From Propionibacteriaceae bacterium (lineage in GTDB: Bacteria; Actinomycetota; Actinomycetes; Propionibacteriales; Propionibacteriaceae), in NCBI GenBank assembly GCA_031262485.1, contig JAISHO010000041.1, positions 1 to 64,000 of the forward strand: DNA of 64,000 nt, given 5' to 3'. The notes beneath the pieces are model-generated. The model searched no databases, had not been told where the DNA came from, and worked only from the letters and a program-made list of their open reading frames with translations. Made by a program: the position numbers and the translations under genes. Position 1 is the first letter of the stretch; each line of letters opens with the position of its first letter. Of the stretch, positions 16,101-25,800 are shown one piece after another.

Positions 16101-19026
16101 CATGATGCCCCGAAGGAGTGGACGGAGATGCGACGCCGGAAGAACGGGGACCGTCCACGAGTTCGTCGTCACCCGGCTCTGGTGGAGCGCTCGCCGGCAG
16201 GCGCAAGACGATCCCCTCGTCCGCCGCCATGGCCTGGATGTCGATCCCATGCTGGTCGCGCACCCGGGCGGCGATGAGGAGAGCCCAAGGATGGTGGACG
16301 CGCCCGCCATAAGGCGAGCAGATGACGACCCGACGATCGCCCATCTCGTCGGGAAAGGTCTCGACGACGATCGTGCGGTCGTCCGGCACGATCCCGGCGT
16401 GCTCGCGTTGCTCCCGCACATAGCGGAGCAGGTTCGATGTCGTCCATGCGCCGAGCCGGATCGGTCGGTCGCCCAGGAGAGCGGTTTCGACCGCCGTGAG
16501 CGAGAAGGCTGAGGGAGCTGACGCCGACCCGTCGCCGCGATTCCTGTCCGGTGCGGCTGGGGCGGGTGATGACGCTGTGGCGGCGTGGTCTCCAGGAGAC
16601 CGTTGGGGACGGGAATCATCCATCTGCGGCTTTGGAGCGATGGAGATAAAAGCGGCGGCTGCGCCCGCCGCTCCGAAGGTGGTTTCCGAATCGTCTTCAG
16701 GTGACCCCGCTTCGTCGCTCGACTCTGCTGCGACAATGTCGCCGAGAGTCCGGGCGAACTCCCCGATGGCCCGGCCCAGCTCCGCCGGCCGCCCCAATCC
16801 GTCCCCGTGCCAGAAGGGCAATCGCCCGGCGGCCCCGGGCGCGGGGGAGACGAGAACCTGCTCGGGGGTGATGGCGGTGATCTGCCAGGTCGACGAACCG
16901 AGGGTGATGATGTCGCCGACCCTGGATTCGAAGACCATGATCTCCTCGAGCTCCCCGACACGACGCCCGGCCGGGCGACGGGCTCGCCCGGAGGCCTCGC
17001 CTTCGTCCCGCTCCGGTTCGCTCGTCTCACCGCCGGCCTCTCTCGGGCCGGGACCGCTAGGGCCCTCGCTCCCGGAGTCGACACCGGCGGCGGGCCCGGA
17101 GGCGACGGGACCAGTGACGGAACCGTCGTCGACGAAAACGGGGTACAGCCCCCGATCGGGGATGGTGCCCCCGGAGACGACGGCGAGGTGGCGGGCCGCC
17201 CGCCGCGCCGTCAACGTCCCCTCGGCGCGATCCCACCACAACCGGGGGCGCAATCCGGCGAACTCCTCGCCCGGGTACGCCCCGGCCAGCATCTCGACGA
17301 CGGCGTCGAAGAGCGAGCGTGGAAGGGCGGTGAAGGGGGCGGAGCGTCGCACGAGAGCGAAGAGGTCGTCGGCCTTCCACACGTCGAGGGCGACGGCGGC
17401 GACGATCTGTTGAGCCAAGACGTCGAGCGGATTGTCGATGACCGTGGTCTCCTCGATCGCGCCGTCGGCCATGCGCCGCGCCGTTGTCGTCAAAGCCACG
17501 AGATCGCCGGGGAAAGTGGGGAAGAGGATGGCGTGGGAGACGGCGCCGACCTGGTGGCCGGCCCGCCCGACCCGCTGCAAGCCCGAGGCCACCGACATCG
17601 GCGTGCCGATCTGGACGACGAGATCGACCGCCCCCATGTCGATCCCCAACTCGAGCGAACTCGTCGCGACGACCGCCCGCAATTGCCCTGCCTTGAGCGC
17701 CTCCTCGATCATGTGGCGCCGTTCGTGCGACATCGAGCCATGGTGGGATTGCGCCAACACCGAAGGAAGGGTCGGCCCCGACAGGTCTCCTGGCTCCGAC
17801 GGATGGACTGGCGCCCCGGGCACGTTCTGCGCCACGAGATGATGCCCGATGTAATCCGACGGCAGGGGGGTCGCCGGGTCGATGATGGGCGAGTGCGGCG
17901 CCATCGCCAACCCATCTTCCGGCGGCGGTGCGAGGCGAGCCGCCCACACCTCGTTGACACGCGCCGTGACCCGTTCGGCGACTTGGCGCGAGTTGACGAA
18001 GACGAGGGTGGAGCGGTGGGCGACGATGAGATCGACGAGCTGCTCGATGATCGACGGCCAAATCGACGGATGGTGCTTGCGCCGCGGCGCGTTCTCCCCG
18101 CCCCTGCCCTTGCTCGCCGACACACGGTTCGGCGCCGTCTCGATCCCGCTGACGGATCGGGCGGACGGCGGGGCCTGGCCGGCTGGTTCGGAGAATGGAG
18201 AGGCCCCCGCTGGCAGCGGCGCGGGATAAGCGGTGAAGAGGGACGACGGCGCCGCTTGCGAACCCGGAACCGCTAACCCGCTCAAAGCGGTGAGATCGCC
18301 GAGATCGGGCACCGAGGCGGTGACGCGCAGATCCCACCGCTTCTGAGCCGGTGGAGCGATGAGGGTGACGGGCCGCCCGCCGGCCAGGAACCGGGCCACC
18401 TCCTCGGGCGGACGCACCGTCGCCGACAAACCGATCCGTTGGGCGGGGCGGGCCAAGCGGGCGTCCAGCCGCTCCAAACTGAGCGCGAGATGGGCCCCGC
18501 GCTTGGTTCCGGCCAAGGAGTGGATCTCATCGATGATGACGGTGTCGACGGCGGTGAGGGCGTCGCGGGCGGCGGAGGTGAGGAGGAGATAGAAAGATTC
18601 GGGCGTCGTGATGAGGATGTCGGCCGGATGTTTGGCGAACCGCCGGCGCTCATCGGCCGGGGTGTCGCCAGAGCGGACCGCGACGTTCACTTCGTTCACC
18701 GTCTCGCCCCGCTCGGTGGCGAGACGGCGGATCCCCGCCAAGGGCTCCCGCAAGTTCTTCTCGATGTCGGCCGCCAACGCCTTGAGCGGAGAGATATAGA
18801 CGACCCGGCAACGCGGCTCCGTGGCCTCGGCGACGATCAGACGGTCGATCGACGAGAGGAACGCCGCCAGCGTTTTACCCGAGCCAGTCGGAGCGATGAC
18901 GAGGGTGTGCTCTCCGGAGCTGATCGCCTCCCACGCCTCGGCCTGGGCCCACGTCGGCGCGCCGAAGGCCTCTTCGAACCAGGACATGGTCCAGGAAGAG
19001 AAGCGTCGTAGCGCGGCATCGGTCAT
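13171..19026 (-). CDS. lhr: Lhr-family ATP-dependent helicase, unusually long
   Basis: A 1951-residue superfamily 2 helicase. Walker A APTGSGKT lies near residues 45-52. Motif Ia (YISPLKALAADIEKNL), DEIH (VIIDEIHSLAGTKRGAH), LSATVRPPEEVARFL, and motif VI QRVGRAGHQVGAV are all present, followed by the long Lhr C-terminal region with winged-helix modules and the terminal DUF-type domain ending QRSGFTLSPQGLRLRR. Typical actinobacterial Lhr has about 1500 residues. The surplus comes from Pro/Ser/Gly/Glu-rich inserts, for example after LGDLTALSGL (about 255-315), around 655-710, 840-880 and 1700-1850. It acts in DNA repair (3'-5' translocation, RNA:DNA unwinding in the family). The start ATG 19026 has no obvious ribosome site. 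Confidence 0.9.
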   Translation of the reverse strand: MTDAALRRFSSWTMSWFEEAFGAPTWAQAEAWEAISSGEHTLVIAPTGSGKTLAAFLSSIDRLIVAEATEPRCRVVYISPLKALAADIEKNLREPLAGIRRLATERGETVNEVNVAVRSGDTPADERRRFAKHPADILITTPESFYLLLTSAARDALTAVDTVIIDEIHSLAGTKRGAHLALSLERLDARLARPAQRIGLSATVRPPEEVARFLAGGRPVTLIAPPAQKRWDLRVTASVPDLGDLTALSGLAVPGSQAAPSSLFTAYPAPLPAGASPFSEPAGQAPPSARSVSGIETAPNRVSASKGRGGENAPRRKHHPSIWPSIIEQLVDLIVAHRSTLVFVNSRQVAERVTARVNEVWAARLAPPPEDGLAMAPHSPIIDPATPLPSDYIGHHLVAQNVPGAPVHPSEPGDLSGPTLPSVLAQSHHGSMSHERRHMIEEALKAGQLRAVVATSSLELGIDMGAVDLVVQIGTPMSVASGLQRVGRAGHQVGAVSHAILFPTFPGDLVALTTTARRMADGAIEETTVIDNPLDVLAQQIVAAVALDVWKADDLFALVRRSAPFTALPRSLFDAVVEMLAGAYPGEEFAGLRPRLWWDRAEGTLTARRAARHLAVVSGGTIPDRGLYPVFVDDGSVTGPVASGPAAGVDSGSEGPSGPGPREAGGETSEPERDEGEASGRARRPAGRRVGELEEIMVFESRVGDIITLGSSTWQITAITPEQVLVSPAPGAAGRLPFWHGDGLGRPAELGRAIGEFARTLGDIVAAESSDEAGSPEDDSETTFGAAGAAAAFISIAPKPQMDDSRPQRSPGDHAATASSPAPAAPDRNRGDGSASAPSAFSLTAVETALLGDRPIRLGAWTTSNLLRYVREQREHAGIVPDDRTIVVETFPDEMGDRRVVICSPYGGRVHHPWALLIAARVRDQHGIDIQAMAADEGIVLRLPASAPPEPGDDELVDGPRSSGVASPSTPSGHHGFARTSRAPSISDDHPSSAEETWAPPSSNGDPFRDLADLIVFPPEAVAGIVQEELAQSALFATRFRQACARALLLPRKAPGHRQPLWQQRNRAAHLLTIAARYPRFPMMLEAARECLHDDFDLDALTGLMAAIGRREITVAAVETPSPSPFARSVLFYYSGVFMYEEDAPLSQMRATVLALDPDLLAELLGADPDAALAWLDTDVFTEVERDLQRLSSTRLARDAEDVFDCLRLLGPLSLDDLAERTRPDLHDEIVGWLTDLESHGHITRLRGRWLTLDDAVRWSDIEASPVACSSDDESAELSNLVTRYARTHVPFTVEECARCWGIESSLVAVVVERLVETGQLKAGSLRPPRWVTVDRRARAGDEDEEPPSTDPSPERVYADPAVFVRIQRRCLAKARAAIEPVSPTTYARFLPSWQGVGGSLRGIDGLSRVVEQLAGAVVPASALESFILPARLPDYRPADLDTLMAAGEVTWRGHGSLAGGDGWISLAPADLSDAFAAPSSSAPLPEASLSAMRGSEFPVDDFSSVHPGTAHDAGLNHTRPVSSLPDPVMTGPLPPLEQEILAFLSHGGAFRSGDIAAALNLPPSAGFAEALWSLVWAGLVSCDTLAPLRSRLAGARPAHRIRRPAPRHRYGRVRLSLPAPVAVNSGELAGRWSLNPGVAPEASHLTTREALREVRLRETERALTRAEVLLDRYGILTRPAVATEKTPGGFAAVTRVLTVAEQQGHVHRGAFIRDLGASQFATSGAIDLLRRSTSPSSEPSGLRDHPEDAPENVDSADLRSSPATASVSTPTSVADRTSTSSTAPAYAPAPAKRLQPSSDGVLILAATDPANPYGAILPWPERSVPTTSHPVVEQSAPTSEGESPISESATTESSHRPARKAGALVVLLDGALAAYIERGGRSVLTWPMPDDALPKIANALAGLVTSGRLDQITITTIDGVPVLSPEPLPLSTILQRSGFTLSPQGLRLRR

Positions 19027-19205
19027 GGGACCATCATGGCGGAGCCCTCGGACATCGACGGGCCGTTTTTCCTCCGTGAGTTCCCCCTGCCTGTGGGTAA
19101 CCTTCCACGAAAACGTTCACCTGTGGATGGGAGCGGGGAATTTTCCACCACCCCGGCCCATGGATTCGCCCGCGTCATGTCCGAGCTGTCTGCCAGACTG
19201 ATCCC

Positions 19206-19538
19206 ATGATTTTCATTGTGGTCAAATACGACGTCAAGCCCGAAGCGATCCCCACCTTCCTCGAGGAGACGAAGGCCTTCACCGAGGCCACCCGCGCCGA
19301 GCCTGGCAACATGTGGTTCGAGTGGTACATGAGCGTCGAAGCGGGCGAAGAGAACGTCTTCCTCCTCGTCGAGGCGTTCAAGGACGGCGAGGCCGGCTCG
19401 GCCCATGTCTCCTCCCAGCACTTCGCCGACGGCTTGGCTTCGATGCGCCCCCTCCTCGCTCACACTCCGCAGATCGTCAGCCAGTCGATCGACGGTCTCG
19501 ACGGATGGCAGGCGATGGGGGAGCTCGTCATCGATTGA
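19206..19538 (+). CDS. Antibiotic biosynthesis monooxygenase-type (YgiN-like) small protein
   Basis: A 110-residue ferredoxin-like ABM-fold protein: MIFIVVKYDVKPEAIPTFLE, then the central EPGNMWFEWYMS strand and SSQHFADGL helix. Relatives are quinol or anthrone monooxygenases or heme-degrading enzymes; substrate unknown. It lies divergent from lhr, with a 179-base gap that contains CCTGTGG-type repeats but no assigned site. Confidence 0.8.
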   Translation: MIFIVVKYDVKPEAIPTFLEETKAFTEATRAEPGNMWFEWYMSVEAGEENVFLLVEAFKDGEAGSAHVSSQHFADGLASMRPLLAHTPQIVSQSIDGLDGWQAMGELVID

Positions 19539-19860
19539 CGGGTGAACGAGTCTGACGACCCTTTGAGGGAGTGTCAAGTTCCGTGATATTCATCACATTT
19601 TGGTGAACACGGTGATGTTTTGTCACGCTCAAATGGGGTGTCATGACGCCTGCACGCCGTCTGACTGCCGTCTGTTTGTGAACTGTGTCACAGATGAGAT
19701 GGATTTCACGAGTGATGATTTCAACATTCGCTTGATTTCGGTGTAAGCTAAGGGGTGTTCTTCAACGCGCTGTGCCCGCCACGGGGTGCGGGCGGCGCGA
19801 GGGGGGAAGAACACCCGCGCTCATGGGGGTGAGCGCGCGCATCGATTTGGGGGAATGTAG
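19539..19860 (+). promoter_or_regulatory. Promoter region and structured 5' leader of the giant adhesin
   Basis: The first part (19539-19750) is AT-richer, with TTGATT near 19733 and TAAGCT near 19745 as weak promoter candidates. It is followed by strong inverted repeats: GGGTGTTCTTC 19753-19763 with GAAGAACACCC 19806-19816 encloses GCCCGC 19774-19779 with GCGGGC 19788-19793. A second hairpin, GCGCTCA 19817-19823 with TGAGCGC 19830-19836, follows directly. A GGGGGAA ribosome site lies before ATG 19861. The layout resembles a cis-acting leader such as a riboswitch; no class is assigned. Confidence 0.65.
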
Positions 19861-22800
19861 ATGTTTCGAGGTGTGAGTCAGCCGCGTCCGCATGCGGTCA
19901 TCCGGATGAATCCCAGAGATCGCCGGCTCGACAATGAGTCGGCGGAGGGACGGCCGACGGCCTATCTCGTCGAGACGCGTCGGCCCGCCTGGCGGGTACT
20001 GACGGCGCTCCTAGCTGGAGCGCTGCTGGTCACGTCGATCATGACGAGTTCGCTTGGCGCCCCGCGCGCCAACGCCGCCGACGTGGCGGAGCGTGTCTCG
20101 ACGACGCCGGCCGCGTACGACCGCATCATTTACTTCACCGACGTCCGCTGGTGGCAGGACAACAATCCAGGTGACGGCGTCTGCTCGACCGGAACGCAGT
20201 CACCGGAACGCAACGGCGCCGCTGTGCCCGCCGACCTGCAAAACGTCTGCACTCTGCTCGCCGCTCAACAGGAGGCGAACGCCTGGGCGACGAAGTCGGA
20301 GAACACCGGAAAATCGATCCTCATCACACCGGCCGATCCGACGCTCGAGGGGTCTCTCACCGGCGTCGTCGATTACGCCGAGGTCCTGCGCGATCCCAAC
20401 GGCGGCAATGACAACAACACATTCGGTGTCATCAAGGACAACACCGCCATCACGATCACCTCATCGACGGGCATCCCCTCGACGGGCAAGAACCCCTCGA
20501 CCGGCGCCACCCGGGGGGTGGCCCTGAACTACGCCGATCCGGGTTGGAACGGCGAGGTCGAAGACGGCCGCATGATGGCGACGATCGGCGGCCGCAACGC
20601 CGGCGGCGGCATCGGGGACCCGTCGATGTTGCTCCTCTTCACCGCCGCCAACCTCACCGTCGACTTCCAAAACCGCGTCGGCTTCTATATCGACGGCGAC
20701 TATTGCTCCGGCAACCTGACCGGCACCTGCGCCAGCATCATCGGTTTCAACGGTGTCAACCAGACCTTCCAGAACTTCGGCACCGCCGCGAGCGCGCTCG
20801 ACGGTCTCTTCATGTCGAACTCGGAGAACGACGTCGTCATCGGCAGCTCGGCGCGCAACATCACGATCCGCAACGGCTACACCGGCAACTCTCCTTCTCC
20901 GCAAGGGGCGAGCGCCCGCTACGCCAACGAACGCGCCGTCACCATCATCGGTGGGGCTGACAACGTCCTTGTTGACAATGTCCAGGTCGACTCCTTGGCG
21001 ACAGCCGGCATCGCCTTCGCCGCCAACGCGTCCGATCCCACGATCCCGTCGCGCAACATCGTCATCCAAAACTCGCTCTTCACCCAGGCGGCCCAGATCT
21101 CCAGCAACAACACCGCCTGGGCTTGCATGAAGGGGATCCAGGCCGTCGGCGCCGTCGACGCGGGCGGCTGGGATTACGGCTCGAACGTGGCCACCCCGAT
21201 CGAGAACCTCACGATCACCAACAACACCTTCGAGGATTTCTGCTACTACGGCGACTCCCGCGAGGAGAACGGCTACGGCAACGGGATCAACGAACTCAAC
21301 AACCCGATCCGTCTCGAGATGGTGAAATTGAGCGGCACGAACTCGATCGTCGGCAACACATTCTCACAGACGACGCGCAACCCATTGTGGCGTCAAAATG
21401 CCTGGTACACCGACGACTCCGGCACGATCATCCTCAGCAACAACACCGCGCCTCTCCTCATCGCCAACAACGTCTTCCGCAACCTGACTGACGCCGACCC
21501 GCTCTACCCGGCGGTCTATCTGCGGGCCAGGGGTGGCGGCATCGACGGGCCGATTAACAACGTCACCATCCAAGACAACGACTTCGGCGATTGGGGCGAC
21601 GCCAACCAAGGCAGCGTCATCCGGGCGATCGGCTCGAACGACAATCAGATCACGTATCTGGCCCAGCGCAACATCATGCCGGCCGTCGGGGGCACGGTGG
21701 CCGCCGAGTACGAGAACACGATGACGGCTCGCAGCAACGGACTCAACGGCTTGCGCAACCCGATCTCGAACGAGGCCAACGCCAACAACAACATCAAGGT
21801 GGCCTATCCCTCGGACGCCACGCTGGCCGACGGGCGGATGACCTTCACCGTCAACGCGCCCGAAGGCGGTGTTGGCAACGAGCCGACCTACCCGATCAGC
21901 GTTGACGTCTTCGCCGGCTCTGAGACGGGCGCGATGGCCACCTACGCCGGTCGTGTCACCGTCGCGAGCGCCGACGCCTACCCGGTCACCGCTAGCCTGC
22001 CCTACGACGCCGGCGCCGGGGCGATCCGCTTCCAGGTCGTCGACGCCACCGGACGCTCGTCGCAGATCTCGCGGACGACGCCGTTGACGGGCGAGGACGA
22101 CTCCGCCCCCATGATCTGGGTGGCGCGCCAAGCGGCCCAAGAGGAGACGACCGAGTCGCGCAGGATCTTCTTCACCGTCATCACCTCGGAGCCGGTCACC
22201 GAACTCGCCCCGGAGATGTTCGTCAACGCCGGGACGGCCGGAACCTTCAACCCGCGCTTCACTGAACTCGTCGCCGACACCAACTCGCCCGACAACACCC
22301 GTTGGACGCTGACCGTCGGCGTCGACACCGCCGGCACGCTCGTGCCCGAGGTCGCCGCCGGGGCTATCGTCGACGCCACCGGCCACACCAACAACGGACC
22401 CTCCAATACGGAGGGGACCGACAACCCTTACGATCAAACGGATCCGACGCGCTACGTGCCCGCCACTCTCGTCGGCGCCGATCCCGCCTCGACCGTCGGC
22501 CTGGGCTACCCGGTCGACGCCGTGAGGGGAGTCTTCGACACGGTCGTCTATTCGCCGCCGATCCACTGGAACGCTGCCTCGGCCGCCGAACTGGTCGGCA
22601 CGATCACCGAGCCCGACGAGGGCGGCTACCTGCCCGTCGTCATCACGAACAAAGATGGCTTCCCGACGGTCTCGCCGATCGCCTACCTCTTCTTGGAGAC
22701 GACGTACGGCCCGCTCACGCCTGATCCGAAGGCCGAGCCCTGGGTCACGCCGCAGACCTCGATCAGCGCGCCCGCTGCCGCCAGCGACATGGCGACAATG

Positions 22801-25800
22801 ATTCCGAACCTGCCCGGCCTCGGTGAGATCGACCCCTACGGCTCGACCGGCGACGCCACGACGCAGACCTCGATCACGCCGATCGTCATCGGCCAAGACG
22901 TCACCTTCGACGGGTTCGACAACCTCGTCGTCGACGGCACGCGCGAGTTCACCGTCACCGCCCGCGTCATCTCGACCGACGAGAACTACGACGGCCTCCT
23001 CCTGCGCACGCTCGACGAGGCCGAGGAGACGGCCGTCATGCGCGTCGTCGACAACGACGCTCCCGTCCTCGGCACGATCACCACGACGGTCGACGAGGCC
23101 CGCGGCGACGGCATCGACACCGACACCGTCGTCATCGACGTGACGAACGCCGACGGCGAGCCGGTCTCGAACGCCCATATCGCGCTCACGCTGCCGGAGA
23201 AGGTCCGCGCCGCCACCACGACGCCCGGCACGATCAGCGGCCAGGACATCGCCGCCGCCACCGGGGACGACGGGCGCGTCACCCTCACTCTGACGTCGAT
23301 CTACGGGGACACCTTCCCCATCGCCGCCACCGCTGGCACCTACGCCGACGGCTCCGACGGCGTCGCCATCGGGGAGGGTACGGACGTCACCTTCCTTCAG
23401 CAACCGATCGACGCCGCCCGTTCCGTCTACACCGTCGGCGAGGAGCAGGTCGTCGCCAATGGCGAGGCCACGATCGGCCTCACCGTCACCGCTCTGACCG
23501 CCGCCGGCGTCCCGGCGACGGGGGGCGCGGATCAGTTGACCGCGGCGGCCGACCCGGCCTCCGGCGTCACCTTCAGCGCCTTCACCGAGCCCGACCCGCT
23601 CAACCAGCCCGGCGTGTACACCGCGACGGTCTCCTCGACCGCGTCCGGCGAGAAAGTCGTCGAGATCCTCGCCTCCGGAGAGACGATGCCGCTGGCCGAG
23701 GACGGCAACGACACCGCGACCTTCCTCGTCGGCGAGGTGGCGCCCGGCCAGGCCAACGTCACGATCGACAACGACACCGCGATCACTGCCGACGGCGAGG
23801 CCGCCCACGTCGTCACCGTCACCCTGGCCGACGCCTTCGGCAACGCCGCCACCGGCCACGCCGACGCCTTGAGCGCGACCGAGGAGCCGTCCGACGGCGT
23901 GACGATCAGCGCCTTCACCGAACCCGATCCGACGAACGAGCCGGGAACCTACGAGGCCGAGGTCGCCTCGACCGTCGCCGGAGACAAGACCGTCACCGTC
24001 GCCTTCTCTGGCACGGCCCTGGCGCCTGCCGTGGTCGCCCGTTACGCCGCCGGCCCCGTCGACCTCGAAGCTGAGACGACGACCTTCGAGGTCGGGCCGG
24101 CTGGCCCGCTCACCGCGAACGGCGAGGCCGCTTACACCGGCACGGCGACGATCACCGACGCCTTCGGCAACCCGGTCGAGGGAGTCGAGGTCGTCTTCGC
24201 CGGGCCGACCGAGATCGGCGTCGCCCCCGCCACGGCGACGACCGATGAGAACGGTGTCGCGACCACCGCCTTCACCTCGACGACCGCGGGGACCTTCGCC
24301 GTCACCGCCACCGTCACCGGCCAAGGCGGCGCCTCCGACGGCCAGGTCGGCCAACCGGTCGACATCACCTTCGAGCACGGCCCGGCCAGCGCTGGAAGCT
24401 CCCGTCTCACCGTCTCGAACGATCGCGTCGTCGCCGTCGGCTCCGGCGAGCACCACGACGCCAGCGTCGAAGTCCTCGACGCCTTCGGCAACCCGGTCAC
24501 CGGCGCGGCCGTCACCTTCCTCGTCGACGGAACCGCCATCGACCTCGTCACAAGCGAGAATGGTGTGGCCGCCACGACGATCGACGAGACGACGGCGGGC
24601 ACGTACAGCGTCAGCGCCGAGATCGACGGCGTCCAGGTCGAGGACTCGCCGCAAGACATCGAGTTCGTCGCCGGCACGCCGTCGGCCCAGCGCTCGACGC
24701 TCACCGTGACGCCGGACGGAACCGGTCCGATCATCGCCGGGGAGGACGGCTGGATCGCCGAGGTCGTCGTCCGTGACGCCTGGGACAACCCGGTCACCGG
24801 CGCGGTCGTCGACTTCCAGGTCGAGGCCGGCGCCATCCTCTCCGCGCTCACCGACACGACCGACGACGAGGGCCGGGCTCAGACCCGCGTCACCTCGATG
24901 ACGGCCGCCACCTATGAGGTGCGCGCCCGGATCGGCGCCGACGAGGTCGAGGGGTCCCCGGCCGAGGTCTCCTTCGCGGCCGGCGCTCCCGACCCGCTGG
25001 CCTCGTCCGTCTCCGCGACCTCAGGCGAGCGCACGGCCGACGGCGTCGCCTACCACGAGGTGACGACGACGGTGCGCGACAGCCTCGGCAACGCTGTCGC
25101 CGGGGTCGCCGTGACGCTGACGCCGGACGCCGATCTGACGGCGCTGGGCACGCCCACGCTCACGACGAACGCCGACGGGATCGTCACCGTCCGCTACGCC
25201 ACGACCGTCGCCGGCGAGCACGAGGTCGCCGTCGCGATCGAGGCCGGGACCATCGACGGCTCGCCCGTCAGCCTGCTCTACGTCGCCGGGGCGCCCTCGG
25301 TGCTGCGCTCGTCGTTGACCGTCGAACCGGCCACGAGCGGCGTCATGATCGCCGATGGCGCGCACGCCTGGAACGCCGAAGTCGTCGTGCTCGACGCCTT
25401 CGCCAACCCGGTCCGCGATCAGGTCGTCGACCTGACGGTGGCCGCGGGGGCGACGCTCGCCGTCGAGACCTTCACCACCGACGGCGACGGTCGCGTCACG
25501 GGCACGATCAGGTCGGCGACGCCAGGCAGCTACGAGGTCGTCGCCCGGGTGCGCGGCGCCCACGTCGACGGCTCGCCCGCCGAGGTCTCCTTCGCGGCCG
25601 GCGATCCCGTCGCGGAACGCTCCACCGTCGAGGCCACGACGGACGACCGGATCGCCAACGGCTCGTCCACCCACACCGTCACGGTGACCTTGCGCGACGC
25701 CCAAGACCATCCGGTGCCCGGAGCGGTCGTCGAACTCGACCCCGACGCCGCGCTCACGCTGATCGGCCAGCCGAGCATGACGACGGACGCCGAGGGCCAG

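Noticed and set aside
16807..18276. 489-codon plus-strand ORF inside lhr
   Set aside because: Arg/Gly/Asp-rich shadow of the helicase frame, without motif or ribosome site.
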